From: Carex sylvatica
Lineage: Eukaryota; Streptophyta; Magnoliopsida; Poales; Cyperaceae
Length of the DNA: 64,000 nt
Assembly: GCA_964058845.1 (NCBI GenBank)
Contig: CAXKVR010000019.1
Span: forward strand, 248,001-312,000
Reading direction: 5' to 3'
A program made the position numbers and the translations under genes. Shown piece after piece: positions 10,541 through 19,533 of the stretch; position 1 is the first letter of the stretch, and each line of letters opens with the position of its first letter. The notes under the pieces were generated by a model. It was not told where the DNA came from. It worked only from the letters and a program-made list of their open reading frames with translations, and did not search any database.

Positions 10541-11533
10541 TTACAAAAAACATCTTTGCACACCACCTCGTAACGTCTAGGTTCGCTTCTAAGAACCTTG
10601 CACTCACAATTCTTATCGAGATGGAACTCATTTATTGCTATCCTTATAGCCATTTTCGACTCATAAACTACACCCTTAGCCAATGAATTATCGAATATTT
10701 TTTTTGAGCTGCCAAAAAATCGACATCTGCAGGTCGAAAACCAAATATGTCATTGAAACTATCAATCGGATGTGTCATATTTTCCTGACTAGTTATCGGG
10801 TACTGTGATTGTGACTGGCTGGGCGGTCCAATATCATCATCGAAACCCAATGACTCATCTGAGAGCTTCTCATCTCCACTCTCCAAACTGTCAGAATCAA
10901 TTGCATCCACAAGTACATGCGAATAATCATGTACCTGTCTATGGACACGACTGGTACTGGGTCAGGGTCTAACTAGTAGATCCACAGAGTTCCGACCCAC
11001 AGAGTTGCTACCGGTACTGGGTCGGTGTCTTATTGGTACATCCACAGAGTTCCGACCAGTATTGGGTCGGGATCTAACTGGTATTGGGTCAGGATCGACA
11101 GGGTTCCGACTGGTACTGGGTCAAGATCGAGGTTCAGGAATCTGATTGGGCACAAGTGTTTGACTATTCAGGTTCAATTGGGAATTAAAACTGGTATAGT
11201 TTGGTCCAATTCTACATATAACTCCAGAACCGGTAACCTTTGTGGAAAAGACGTCACAATTCCTAAAATTATTTCGAACGATTGTTGGTTTATTACCGGT
11301 ACTAATGGATAGTCACGTTGGCCATCGGTAAACATATTAAACCTGGCTTGGATTTCCATATTTGCTTGACTAGCATTATACCCAACCATTTTATAAATCT
11401 CATTCTGAAGATAATCAAAGCTGTGGTTCACGGTTAGCGGTAATGAGTATTTAGCTCGGGTACTGTAAAAGACCCCGTCATCATTGTATTGGATTTTCCC
11501 TCCAATAAAATTTTTCGTACAAATGGTTGTCAT
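10541..11533 (-). pseudogene. MuDR-like transposase, N-terminal part only
   Basis: The frame starts at ATG 11531-11533 (MTTICTKNFIGGKIQY). It continues through a region typical of MULE transposase N-termini (FDYLQNEIYKMVGYNAS, MEIQARFNMF) to a stop at 11174-11176. A minisatellite-encoded Pro/Asn/Ser-rich stretch follows, then an acidic region (SDSLESGDEKLSDESLGFDD), and after a frameshift near 10690 the segment VVYESKMAIRIAINEFHLD ... EPRRYEVVCKD. The last part matches the MuDR N-terminal DNA-binding family (PF03108 type: 'F.sk..l..Ai..y', then 'ry.v.C'). The catalytic MULE domain and the SWIM zinc finger that normally follow are absent, because the sequence runs straight into the opposing PMD gene. 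Non-functional. Confidence 0.75.
10940..11135. repeat. Intragenic minisatellite in the MULE transposase
   Basis: Roughly 40-45 bp units built on GGTACTGGGTCGG and CACAGAGTTCCGAC repeat about four to five times. On the - strand they encode a repeating Arg-Pro-Ser-Thr-Gly / Asn-Ser-Val-Asp pattern between the N-terminal block and the acidic linker. Confidence 0.65.
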
Positions 11534-11589
11534 TTTTAGTTTTGATTGGTCTCGCAGTTTAAAAAATAACAATATAAGTAATTAAAAAT

Positions 11590-12160
11590 TATTCGGATCT
11601 CTAAAAATCATTTTATATCATTTTACAATTTTCTAAATTATTCTATACCATTTTGGACATTCCTAAATTATTCGACACCATTTTGAATTTTTTTAAATTA
11701 ATAGGGCAATATTCTAAACTATTTTGGAATTTTATAAATTATTCTAAACCATTTTGAAATATTCTAAAAAATTCTAAATTATTTGGACAATATTCTAAAA
11801 AATAAAAAAACCTAAATCGAAGAAACGATTGATCAGACAGTCAGAGCTCCGTAGGGGATCCGAAAATAATTCTAAATTATTTTAGAATTTTCTAAATTAT
11901 TATAGAATTTTCTAAATTATTATAGACCATTTTGAAAAAGTTTAAATTATTCTACACTATTTTAGAAAAATTTAATTAATAGGACAATATTCTAAACTAT
12001 TTTGGAATTTTCTAAATTAATAAGACAATATCTAAACTATTTCCTAAATTATTCTAAACTATTTTTGAATTTTCTAAATTAATAAGACACTATTCTAAAC
12101 CATTTTGAAAATTTATAAATCATTCTAGATTTATAAACTATTTTTAGTCTGAATAATATA
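11590..12160. repeat. Right subterminal array of ~30-bp units in the MULE
   Basis: Repeats of CTAAATTATTCTAxACCATTTTGAA, the reverse complement of the left array unit, recur about a dozen times. They lie just upstream of the transposase start codon and so probably also overlap its promoter. Confidence 0.75.
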
Positions 12161-12512
12161 TGTAATTAACCTATTTTTGGTTTTGACTGGTACAATTTAA
12201 CAAATAACAACATATAAATAATTTAAAATTAAATAAAATGATAAAACTTACTCAAAATTAATTTTTGCACTATTTTGTCTGTCAGACTGAGTGAAAGCGA
12301 CACTGAGATCCGAGGATTTTATAAACGAAATCAATGCGAGTCCGGAAAAAAATATTCCGGTTCAAAACCGGAAATTTTTTTTTTCAGATTCTAGTTAAAA
12401 AACTGAAAAAAAAATTTCGGTTTGAGTATTTTTCGAATTTCGATAGCGTTTTCGTTAATTTTTAAAATTTTATTTATTTTTTGAATATAAATAAAAAAAT
12501 CGGGAATAACAC

Positions 12513-13024
12513 TGAGACCCAATCTAATGAGTGGTGCCCCTGACCCTGAGAAGACATGTAACAATGGGAGAGAGATAGAGAGACTCAGATCTCCCTTTGA
12601 TTCGTAGCCCTTTTGGCTGCATCAAGTGCCAAATTTATATAGGTGTTATGATTGTCATTTCCTACTCAAATAAATTCAGATATGGAGGTCCATATTTTTT
12701 TTTGACAATTAACCTCCCAAGTCCCAACCACTCATCAAGCATAAGTATATTAACTTTAAAAAAAAAAAACTTTTCAACGTGAAATGATCATAGGATCTTT
12801 GATAAATCTATCCTTAGTCAATTATTTTAAAATTTGGATACTTAATATTTTCAATAATAATTAATTAATTTTTATCGATTTTGTACTTCATGTCGTTTGT
12901 ATATTTTCATGTATAAATAAAGAAAATAAAATAGCAAACATGTCGATAGCCGACGTCAGATTGTCTCGAGTTTGAGTCACTTTTCAATTTTTCGGTCATT
13001 GAGTAGGTGGAGTTTGATTTCGTG
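12513..13024. other. Intergenic DNA right of the MULE
   Basis: A GAGAGAGATAGAGAGA purine tract (12568-12582) and AT-rich sequence. No coding frame recognised. Confidence 0.4.
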
Positions 13025-13170
13025 CAGGGGCACAAATATACAGTATAAAAATGGGAGTCAATTGACCCTCAATTTTTTTTTCCAAATTTTTTTACTTACA
13101 ACTTATTTTATATATAATTTATAGTAAAATGTTACAATTAGTGTAAAATGACTCCCATTCGCAGTAAGAA
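13025..13170. mobile_element. Partial hAT-type MITE (CAGxGGCGGA family)
   Basis: Starts CAGGGGCACAAATATACAG. Its interior (GTCAATTGACCCTCAATTTT, then ATATAATTTATAGTAAAATG) matches the better copy at 40697-40901 (AACTGACCCTCA, then ATATAATTTACAGTAAAATG). The right terminus is missing. Confidence 0.5.
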
Positions 13171-13188
13171 TTTTCTAGACAATCATGC

Positions 13189-13378
13189 ATTAATTGGAGT
13201 TTATAAATAAAAGAATAAAGATCTATCATGCATTAATTGGAGTTTAACAAATGCTGCGATTGTTTTTAAGCTCACACGCAAATGCATTAATTGGAGTTTT
13301 TTTAAGAGATAGATCTAAACATTTGTTATCATTAGAAGATTAATTGGAGTTTATAAATAAAAGAATAAAGATCTATTG
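13189..13378. repeat. Local direct repeat, also shared with 15755-15835
   Basis: ATTAATTGGAGTTTATAAAT plus AAAAGAATAAAGATCTAT occurs at 13189-13227 and again at 13340-13378. The piece between (AAGCTCACACGCAAATGC through TTGTTATCATTAGAAGAT, 13268-13345) recurs about 2.5 kb away at 15755-15835. This points to small-scale duplication of non-coding DNA. Confidence 0.65.
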
Positions 13379-16350
13379 CTCATTGAGACAATCATGCAAT
13401 ATCTAGACCCAATATGATTTTTTCAATGATTTTAATTTTTTTTTTAATAATTTAAGTTGGTTTATTCAAGATTTATCATTGATCAAAATTTAATAATTAT
13501 AATCATGTTTGATTCAAGTAACCACATATCTTGCGGTGTCGTACTATAATTAGATCATGTAAATAATAATCATAACACAGAGCACGCTAATCAAATCACA
13601 CTAATCAGATCGCACCTTATCGGTGAGCAAGTTGTCAGTAAAAAAAATATTTTATCCGGGGAAAAAAGGTGGTACAGTTCAAAATCAGATCACGGTATCA
13701 CGCTAATCAGTTCTTATCTCTTCTTTTTTATTCGAAAGGAAAAAAATTTCCCTGAGCTTATCCAGATAACAGACCCAATTTTTTAATAAAAATTTCTAGC
13801 CTCAGTATTTCACGGAGATAAGGCAAAAAAATGACAAGGAATTTTTTTTTTCTAGACTCACTTTTTTTAATATCAGGAAAATGACAAGGCAAAAAAAAAT
13901 AAAAAAAATACTGAGAACTTGTTCACCTATAAGGCGATAATTGATGAAGATACATGTTGACAGAAGTAACAGAACCGTCCCATGTTTGACAATAGTAAAA
14001 TTTAAACATTTAACGAGTAAATTCAAACTGTTCAAACTGATCTATTTCATTAGTTGTACATTTATATGTAAAATTTATAACTTTTCAAATTTATTTAGTA
14101 TTAGGTTAAGCGATCAAATATGTGAGTTTTTAAGTTAACTTTAATACATTAATTTTTCAATATTTTTACCCCTTGATTTGAACGGTTTGAATTTAAATGC
14201 ATCACACATAATGTAAATTAGTTTGAACGGTTTGAATTAGTTGTTCGAAGTCAATTTAATAGATTTTAGAGTTAATATTATATATAATAAAATGACAATT
14301 GATATTATACTAGTCAAACTCTTACTTAATACACAGAATCAGAGGATGATTGGAGATACATGTGAATGAACGGACAACGGGTAAAGTAAAAAGACGAAAG
14401 AATTGCACGTGGGTTTGTATGGAGCTAATAGATTTCACGCGTGGGAGGCAGTGTCAGACCTCTGTCTTTATATATTTAAGTTATTTTTTCCTGAAATCAT
14501 ATAATATATCTCAATTTTATAAAATATATTTAAAAGCATATCCTGCTGTAGAAAACCTAAAATATTTGTTTTGTTATTTCTAACATAAAAATGTTCTTCC
14601 AATTCTTTGTAAATTCGGGGACCAACAAAAGAAATATTGATCAAATGTGTCTCGCTTATATCGTAACAGTCGAAATGAGATTCGGTGCTCTTTTAATTTC
14701 TGTGTTTTTCTTCTATTCTCTCTATCTCTCCTCTGTTTCTCTCTCCTATGTAATTCTCTTTCTTTCTCTCTTCTTTTTTTTGAAGAGAAATATAGAGAAA
14801 AAAGAAAAGCAGGAACTTGCTTTTCTAACCAGAAAAATAGTAAATACAGATTCGTAACAGTCACACTGTTGGAGTCTCTGTCAATTCTTGCTTTTGTTGA
14901 AGTGTTTTCGCAAATCTGTTTCCCATTGCAACAGGTAGGGGCGGATTCATGAGTTTCATTAGTTAATTGGATATTAGATAAAAAATAATGCTCTAATTTT
15001 TAATTTTCAATGCTATGATTTCTAATTTTCAATACGGTAACTTCTAATTCTAGTTAACAATTAAAATTCAAAATTTTTATCATAATTTAACTCTAAATTT
15101 AACATTAATTACAAATCAAAAGTTTCGAGGGGTCAAATAAAATTTCAGAAGGAGACAAAGTCGAACCAAACCTATAAATTTGTATAAAACTTCAAAATCT
15201 AGGAAAGGACAATTGACCCTCCCTAAACTAGGCTGGGTCAGCTTCTGATAATAGGCTTTAAATATGATGCAGTCTCCTTGTAATTTTTCTGATAATTTTG
15301 AGTATGTTCACTGTGAATTCATGAAGTATAGTTTTTAAGTTAATGCAATGGAGCATTCATCTTCCTATTATTGTGATTATTTAAGGGAAGTTTGCATATA
15401 ATAGAAATGATTTGAAAGAAAATTTAATTTTAATTTTTTAGGAGAAGTTAGAGCTCAAGCCACCCATTCAGATTTTGAACCTACATACTGTTCAAATTAA
15501 ATTTTATGATCGGTAAACACAAAGGAGACTGCATCATACGTACAGTCATAGAAATTTTATGATCGGTAATGTTCGATTTTTATCATGCTGCTCGATCTTA
15601 AATGTGAATATTGTAATAATGGTTTTTAGTTGAATGGAAATCTATAGATAATTATACCCCACTTCTTTAAAAAAAAAATGTGAATGTAATATATTGTAGT
15701 TATCATTTTCATTTTTCGCTGGAGTACATATATAGATCCAGCTTATCTCTATCATTTTTCTTTTAAGCCCACACGCAAAAGCAAATGATTAATTAAGAGA
15801 TAGACCTAAACAGTTGTTATCATTAGAAGATCATGTGTATGAGACTATAATGAGATTTCATTTCCCTTAACCAATTGTATATAACAAAAATTATTTTTTT
15901 AATTTTAGACGACCTAGCAGTTTCAACAAATGACTAATCAATTTCGAAAAAGAAGGAACTCTATAAATATCTTTAAAGACTACAATTATCGCTGCTTCAT
16001 GCAACTCTGACGAAGATCCGAAACCATATAAACTACCGTTTCCAACTGATTTGCCTAATCTTCCTTTTTATTGTTATCCAACACTGCTCTTCTTCTGTAG
16101 AGCTACTTTGGAATTTTTCTTTCTTCTGATTTGTCAGGCCTACATGGCACGGATCCCAATAACACATGAAAAGTAGAGAAAATGAGAGCGGACCGAAGGA
16201 AAGGAAAGAAAGAAGATCTTCTCTTATCCGACAATGGACCACATGACAAAGATCCGCAACCCTTTATCCTTTATCGGATCCCGATAAACACCCACACACC
16301 AATCCTGGCCCAACACATACACGCTCGGACAAAATCAAAAGACTTCCTCT
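13379..16350. other. Long non-coding stretch with CT-rich blocks
   Basis: No supported gene. A pyrimidine-rich stretch at 14700-14780 with a complementary purine stretch just after can form a weak hairpin. A CAACAG/GTAGGG splice-donor-like site is at 14929-14938. The frames at 14350-14583 and 14580-14952 are low-complexity translations. Confidence 0.4.
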
Positions 16351-16359
16351 CTTGCTTTG

Positions 16360-16796
16360 CTCTTTCTTCTCCTGTTCCTCCTTCCATTGTTTCTTCTCTC
16401 TTTATAATCAGTCTTAGAGGAAAAGAACTGGACATATACAGTACTTTTGACTAGAGAAGAATGTGTCTCGTTTCAAATTTGGTTATAACTGATTAGTCCT
16501 CTGGTACGATCCCTCGGGATCAGCACTGGTTGTCCTGTTTTAAGTTCTAAGCTGTGAAGTCCTCCTCTGTTCCTTCTCTCTCACACTCCCTATATCTCTG
16601 TCTCTGTTCTACTTCTTCCCCATCTCTCTCTCTCTCTCTTTTCTCTTTTGCTTTTCGTTTTCGTGCTTTAGCTCTTTCTCTGCTCCCGAAACCGTGTGGT
16701 TCAGACTTTGGGTCTTTACTTGAGATTCCAATGATGGTTAATTGAGATTGGGTTGATATCGAAAAAGGATTACTGATTGATCGATCGAAAGAAGTA
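16360..16796 (+). other. 5'-UTR-like leader with a splice donor but no following exon
   Basis: Pyrimidine-rich sequence (for example the TCTCTCTCTCTC run near 16626) is typical of plant 5' leaders. It is followed by a balanced stretch ending AAAGAA/GTAAGC at about 16793-16798, a good donor. I find no downstream coding exon on this strand before the next repeats. It may be the first exon of a non-coding transcript or a gene remnant. Evidence is compositional only. Confidence 0.25.
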
Positions 16797-16799
16797 AGC

Positions 16800-17431
16800 A
16801 ATCATCAAATACTTGTGTTCATCAATTAAGTAAACCCAATAAATCCATAATATTCTTTTTAATGGCATCAAATTTTGAGTGTCATGTGTATATTTCATTA
16901 GAGAAGTTTAGAACAATATGGGCCTCGATCAAATTCGTTACCAGATCAAATTATCAAGAGAATATATAGCGTGTTTCTAGCGTGCATTTAAGTATTCGCA
17001 TACTATTCCTTTTTTTTTAGCATTAAAGGACAATTTTGTCAATTTATTCATTAAAAATTGAATGATATAATCTGCATTAAATATGCAGATATTTATCCAA
17101 CGACGATCTCTCACTCAGCGGAAATGATTTTTTGAAAAATATAGAGTACTAATGATCTGCTAAGGAATACATAGGATTTGAAAACAATAAGAAAAAAATA
17201 GTTTGTTTTTTTTTTCAATCAAATTGATAAGATATAAAATTCAGACGATTATTTTTTATAGATATTTAAAGTTGAAATATTTGATTATATTTTTATCTTA
17301 AATAATATATTGATATCTATATATATAGAATTCTAACTCTTATTTTATTCTAAAAACAAATTAATTGGTTTTTGTTGTTGTTATGATGGGATTTATCAGT
17401 TATGTTGAGCTTTATAATTTGTCTAAAAAAA
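16800..17431. other. AT-rich intergenic DNA
   Basis: No coding frame, hairpin or repeat boundary recognised. Confidence 0.4.
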
Positions 17432-17440
17432 TAAATGGTC

Positions 17441-17750
17441 CCGAAATTTTTATTAATATCATTTCAAAAAAAAAAACACCACTGAAATTGAAGAACTCGA
17501 CAAATATCAGGACATCCAATTCAATTTGCAGTCCCATTCTTGGGGTGCTGCAGATTGAATTGGAGGCCCATCAAAAATCTAAATATCAATATAATATATA
17601 TTACAGTGCATTTTTGGATTTTTATGGGGCCTTCAATTCAATCTGCGCTCCTCCAAAAATGAGACCGCAGATTGAATAGGAGGCTCTATTATTTTTCGAA
17701 TTTTTCATGATTTGTGAGTTTTTTTATAGTGATATTAATAAAAAATTCGG
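17441..17750. mobile_element. 310-bp foldback MULE MITE (CCGAAATTTTT family), copy 1
   Basis: Terminal inverted repeats CCGAAATTTTTATTAATATC and the complement of CCGAATTTTTTATTAATATC. Flanks TAAATGGTC (17432-17440) and TAAATGGTT (17751-17759) match at 8 of 9. Inner arms share AATTCAAT(T/C)TGC...CAGATTGAAT motifs. A relative lies at 56644-56968. Confidence 0.82.
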
Positions 17751-18057
17751 TAAATGGTTGAGTTGTAGGTTTCTTTCCGGCAATAAAAAAATTACATGCA
17801 GTCTAGTTTAATGATTATAATTCCTCAAAAAAATTCTATAACATCGCAATCGTAAGTTGGTAACTGATTATAAGAAAAAGAAGACGATGTGTGCTTAATC
17901 AAGATTCATGATTACTTTTAATTAAAAGAAGAATCACGTTTCAATTCCTTTTGAATTCAACAAAAGAAAACGAAATTGCGCATAAGTGGATTCCATGGCG
18001 GCCTAAAATCTTATATCTGAGATTTCGTGTCTAATATGCAAGCATGAGCCACCAGAT

Positions 18058-18268
18058 GACATAGGAGTAGGTCCGGTGCCCATTGGACCTACTTTTAGGT
18101 TCAATGGGCTCTATCACCATACGATTAGTATTAAGTTCTGTGCACACAGAAATTGATTAAACTTGCACGGATTTTAATACGAAGTTCACGAATCTTGATA
18201 CAATTGGATGGTCACAACACTCATTGAACCAAAGTAGGTCCCATGGGCATCGGACCTACTCCGACTGC
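18058..18268. mobile_element. 211-bp MULE-type MITE, copy 2
   Basis: Same family and length as 1217-1427. It has GGAGTAGGTCCGGTG and CATCGGACCTACTCC ends and is flanked by the perfect 9-bp repeat CCACCAGAT (18049-18057 and 18269-18277). The similarity runs through the whole interior (CTATCACC.TACGATTA, CGGATTTTAATA, CAATTGGATGG). Confidence 0.88.
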
Positions 18269-18277
18269 CCACCAGAT

Positions 18278-19533
18278 ACCTCACTAACCAGAGTAATTAC
18301 GGATAAGTGCCAAGATCTTATGTGGCGCGAAACCATGTACACTTTCGAGCAGCTAAGGTCCCTTAAGAAATTAAGTATTATCAATCATAGTAACAATATA
18401 CGCGAATAATTCGTGTTTTGTTCATATTTTACTTTTCTGAACCGAGCTCTGAATAAAACTAAAACGTATAATACGTTTTATTATTCGTGAATAAAATGCG
18501 AGTTATGAATTATACGCGATAAAAACGAGTAAAATGCAAAAAAAAAAAAAAAAAAAAAAGAAGCATTTTTTTTGTGCTTCCTTGTTGTACCGAATCAATC
18601 TCCGAATTATACCCAAATAATACATCTTTGACCCCACCGAACTGAATCCGAACTATTCATTTGTCACTATGTTATCAATTTAATAAGCGAGTAGAAAATT
18701 TTGCAGTCCATATAATTTTTTTTAACTTTGTAATTATGGTCTTATGCATAAACAGGAAATTATCACAAATTTATAACTGAAATTAGGGGTGTAATTGAAC
18801 GAACAACATTCGTTCTGTAAGGTTCATAGCCGCGTGATAATTTTTCTTTTTTGAAATAAAATTAAGTGTTCAAAATTTTATTTCTGTATGGTACATACTT
18901 TCTAACTATTTTTTAGTATAAAAATAAAAAATAAGTTCTCAATTTTTAAATATCCACATAAGACTTCTATTGTAACTTAAAACATATGATTTTCGACAGA
19001 ATATTGTCTTTAATTAGTCACTAGATTAAAAATTAGTTTTCTGTCTACGTGTTATTTATAGATATTTTATTTATATTTGCATATTTATTTGCATCAATAT
19101 TATTGATAAGGGTAAATAAATATATTCTTCTAAAAAGGGAGATATTTGAATTATCATAGTTTGTATTTATGCATCGTGGTTATATATTTTTCTGTCGAGA
19201 AATTTTCGGTTACCATTTCTTTCTAGAATGAGTGTGTTGAAGCGCATACGTTTGTATCCTTAACTGCAACATAAAATATTATGCAGTTTTATATACGTAC
19301 TTCGAAATTTCAAACCAATTAACGAGGCCTTGTTTTGATATATATATTTTTTTTTTGCATAGCTAATAGCTATATATATATATATATATATCTTCTAAGT
19401 AACTAAATAATAATTATGAACAACTCCAGAAAATAAGTGTCGCTGATTTCTTTAATATATATGCTCATCTTCCACCATAAATATCACATTGAGTTTTTTT
19501 TTTTTTTTTTTTAAAGAATGTTGCTCTAATTTC
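18278..19533. other. AT-rich intergenic DNA
   Basis: Holds a poly(A) run at 18538-18559, an (AT)n microsatellite near 19371-19390 and a poly(T) run at about 19494-19512. A TAGGGGTGTAATTGAACG string at 18784 resembles a hAT end, but no partner was found. Confidence 0.4.

Larger units (their letters stand above)
5870..10556 (+). pseudogene. Plant mobile domain (PMD) gene of the MULE, split by a hAT element
   Basis: Four exon pieces can be read: 5870-5956 (ATG start, 29 codons, donor GTAAGC), 6036-6237, 6298 to about 6535, and 6617-6679. The frame continues at 10457-10556 after the hAT. The peptide carries PMD signatures in order: a GLYQIATLPDIALD-like stretch, RPETHTFHLPFEEMT, VTLEDVSCLWGFPI, YVRGFILDILG and WGGAVLAYL. 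In the PMD family these lie in one domain, best known from the MAIN/MAIL proteins and from transposon-encoded relatives. Damage: TAG at 6189-6191 where the family has Trp before RPETHTF, a one-base frameshift near 6523, and the hAT insertion within SSGD. After LAYL the homology stops, at the same place where the opposing transposase stops. Without the hAT and one target copy the frame across the insertion is continuous. Confidence 0.8.
4651..12503. mobile_element. Internally deleted Mutator-like element carrying PMD and MuDR gene remnants
   Basis: Terminal inverted repeats begin CCGATTTTTTT (4651) and end AAAAAAATCGG (12503). They stay clearly alignable for about 50 bp and then more weakly for several hundred. 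They are flanked by 9-bp repeats GAATAAGAC (4642-4650) and GAATAACAC (12504-12512), which match at 8 of 9 bases. A 9-bp duplication plus a MuDR-like transposase fragment identifies a MULE. Inside are subterminal arrays of an approximately 30-bp AT-rich unit (left 5040-5860, right 11590-12160, opposite orientation), a + strand PMD gene, a - strand transposase N-terminus, and a nested hAT (6680-10448). Without the hAT and one copy of its duplication the element is about 4.1 kb. It cannot be autonomous because the catalytic half of the transposase is gone. Confidence 0.85.

Noticed and set aside
14580..14952. Overlapping Ser/Leu/Phe-rich and Arg/Glu-rich frames on opposite strands
   Set aside because: Low-complexity translations of a CT/GA-rich tract.
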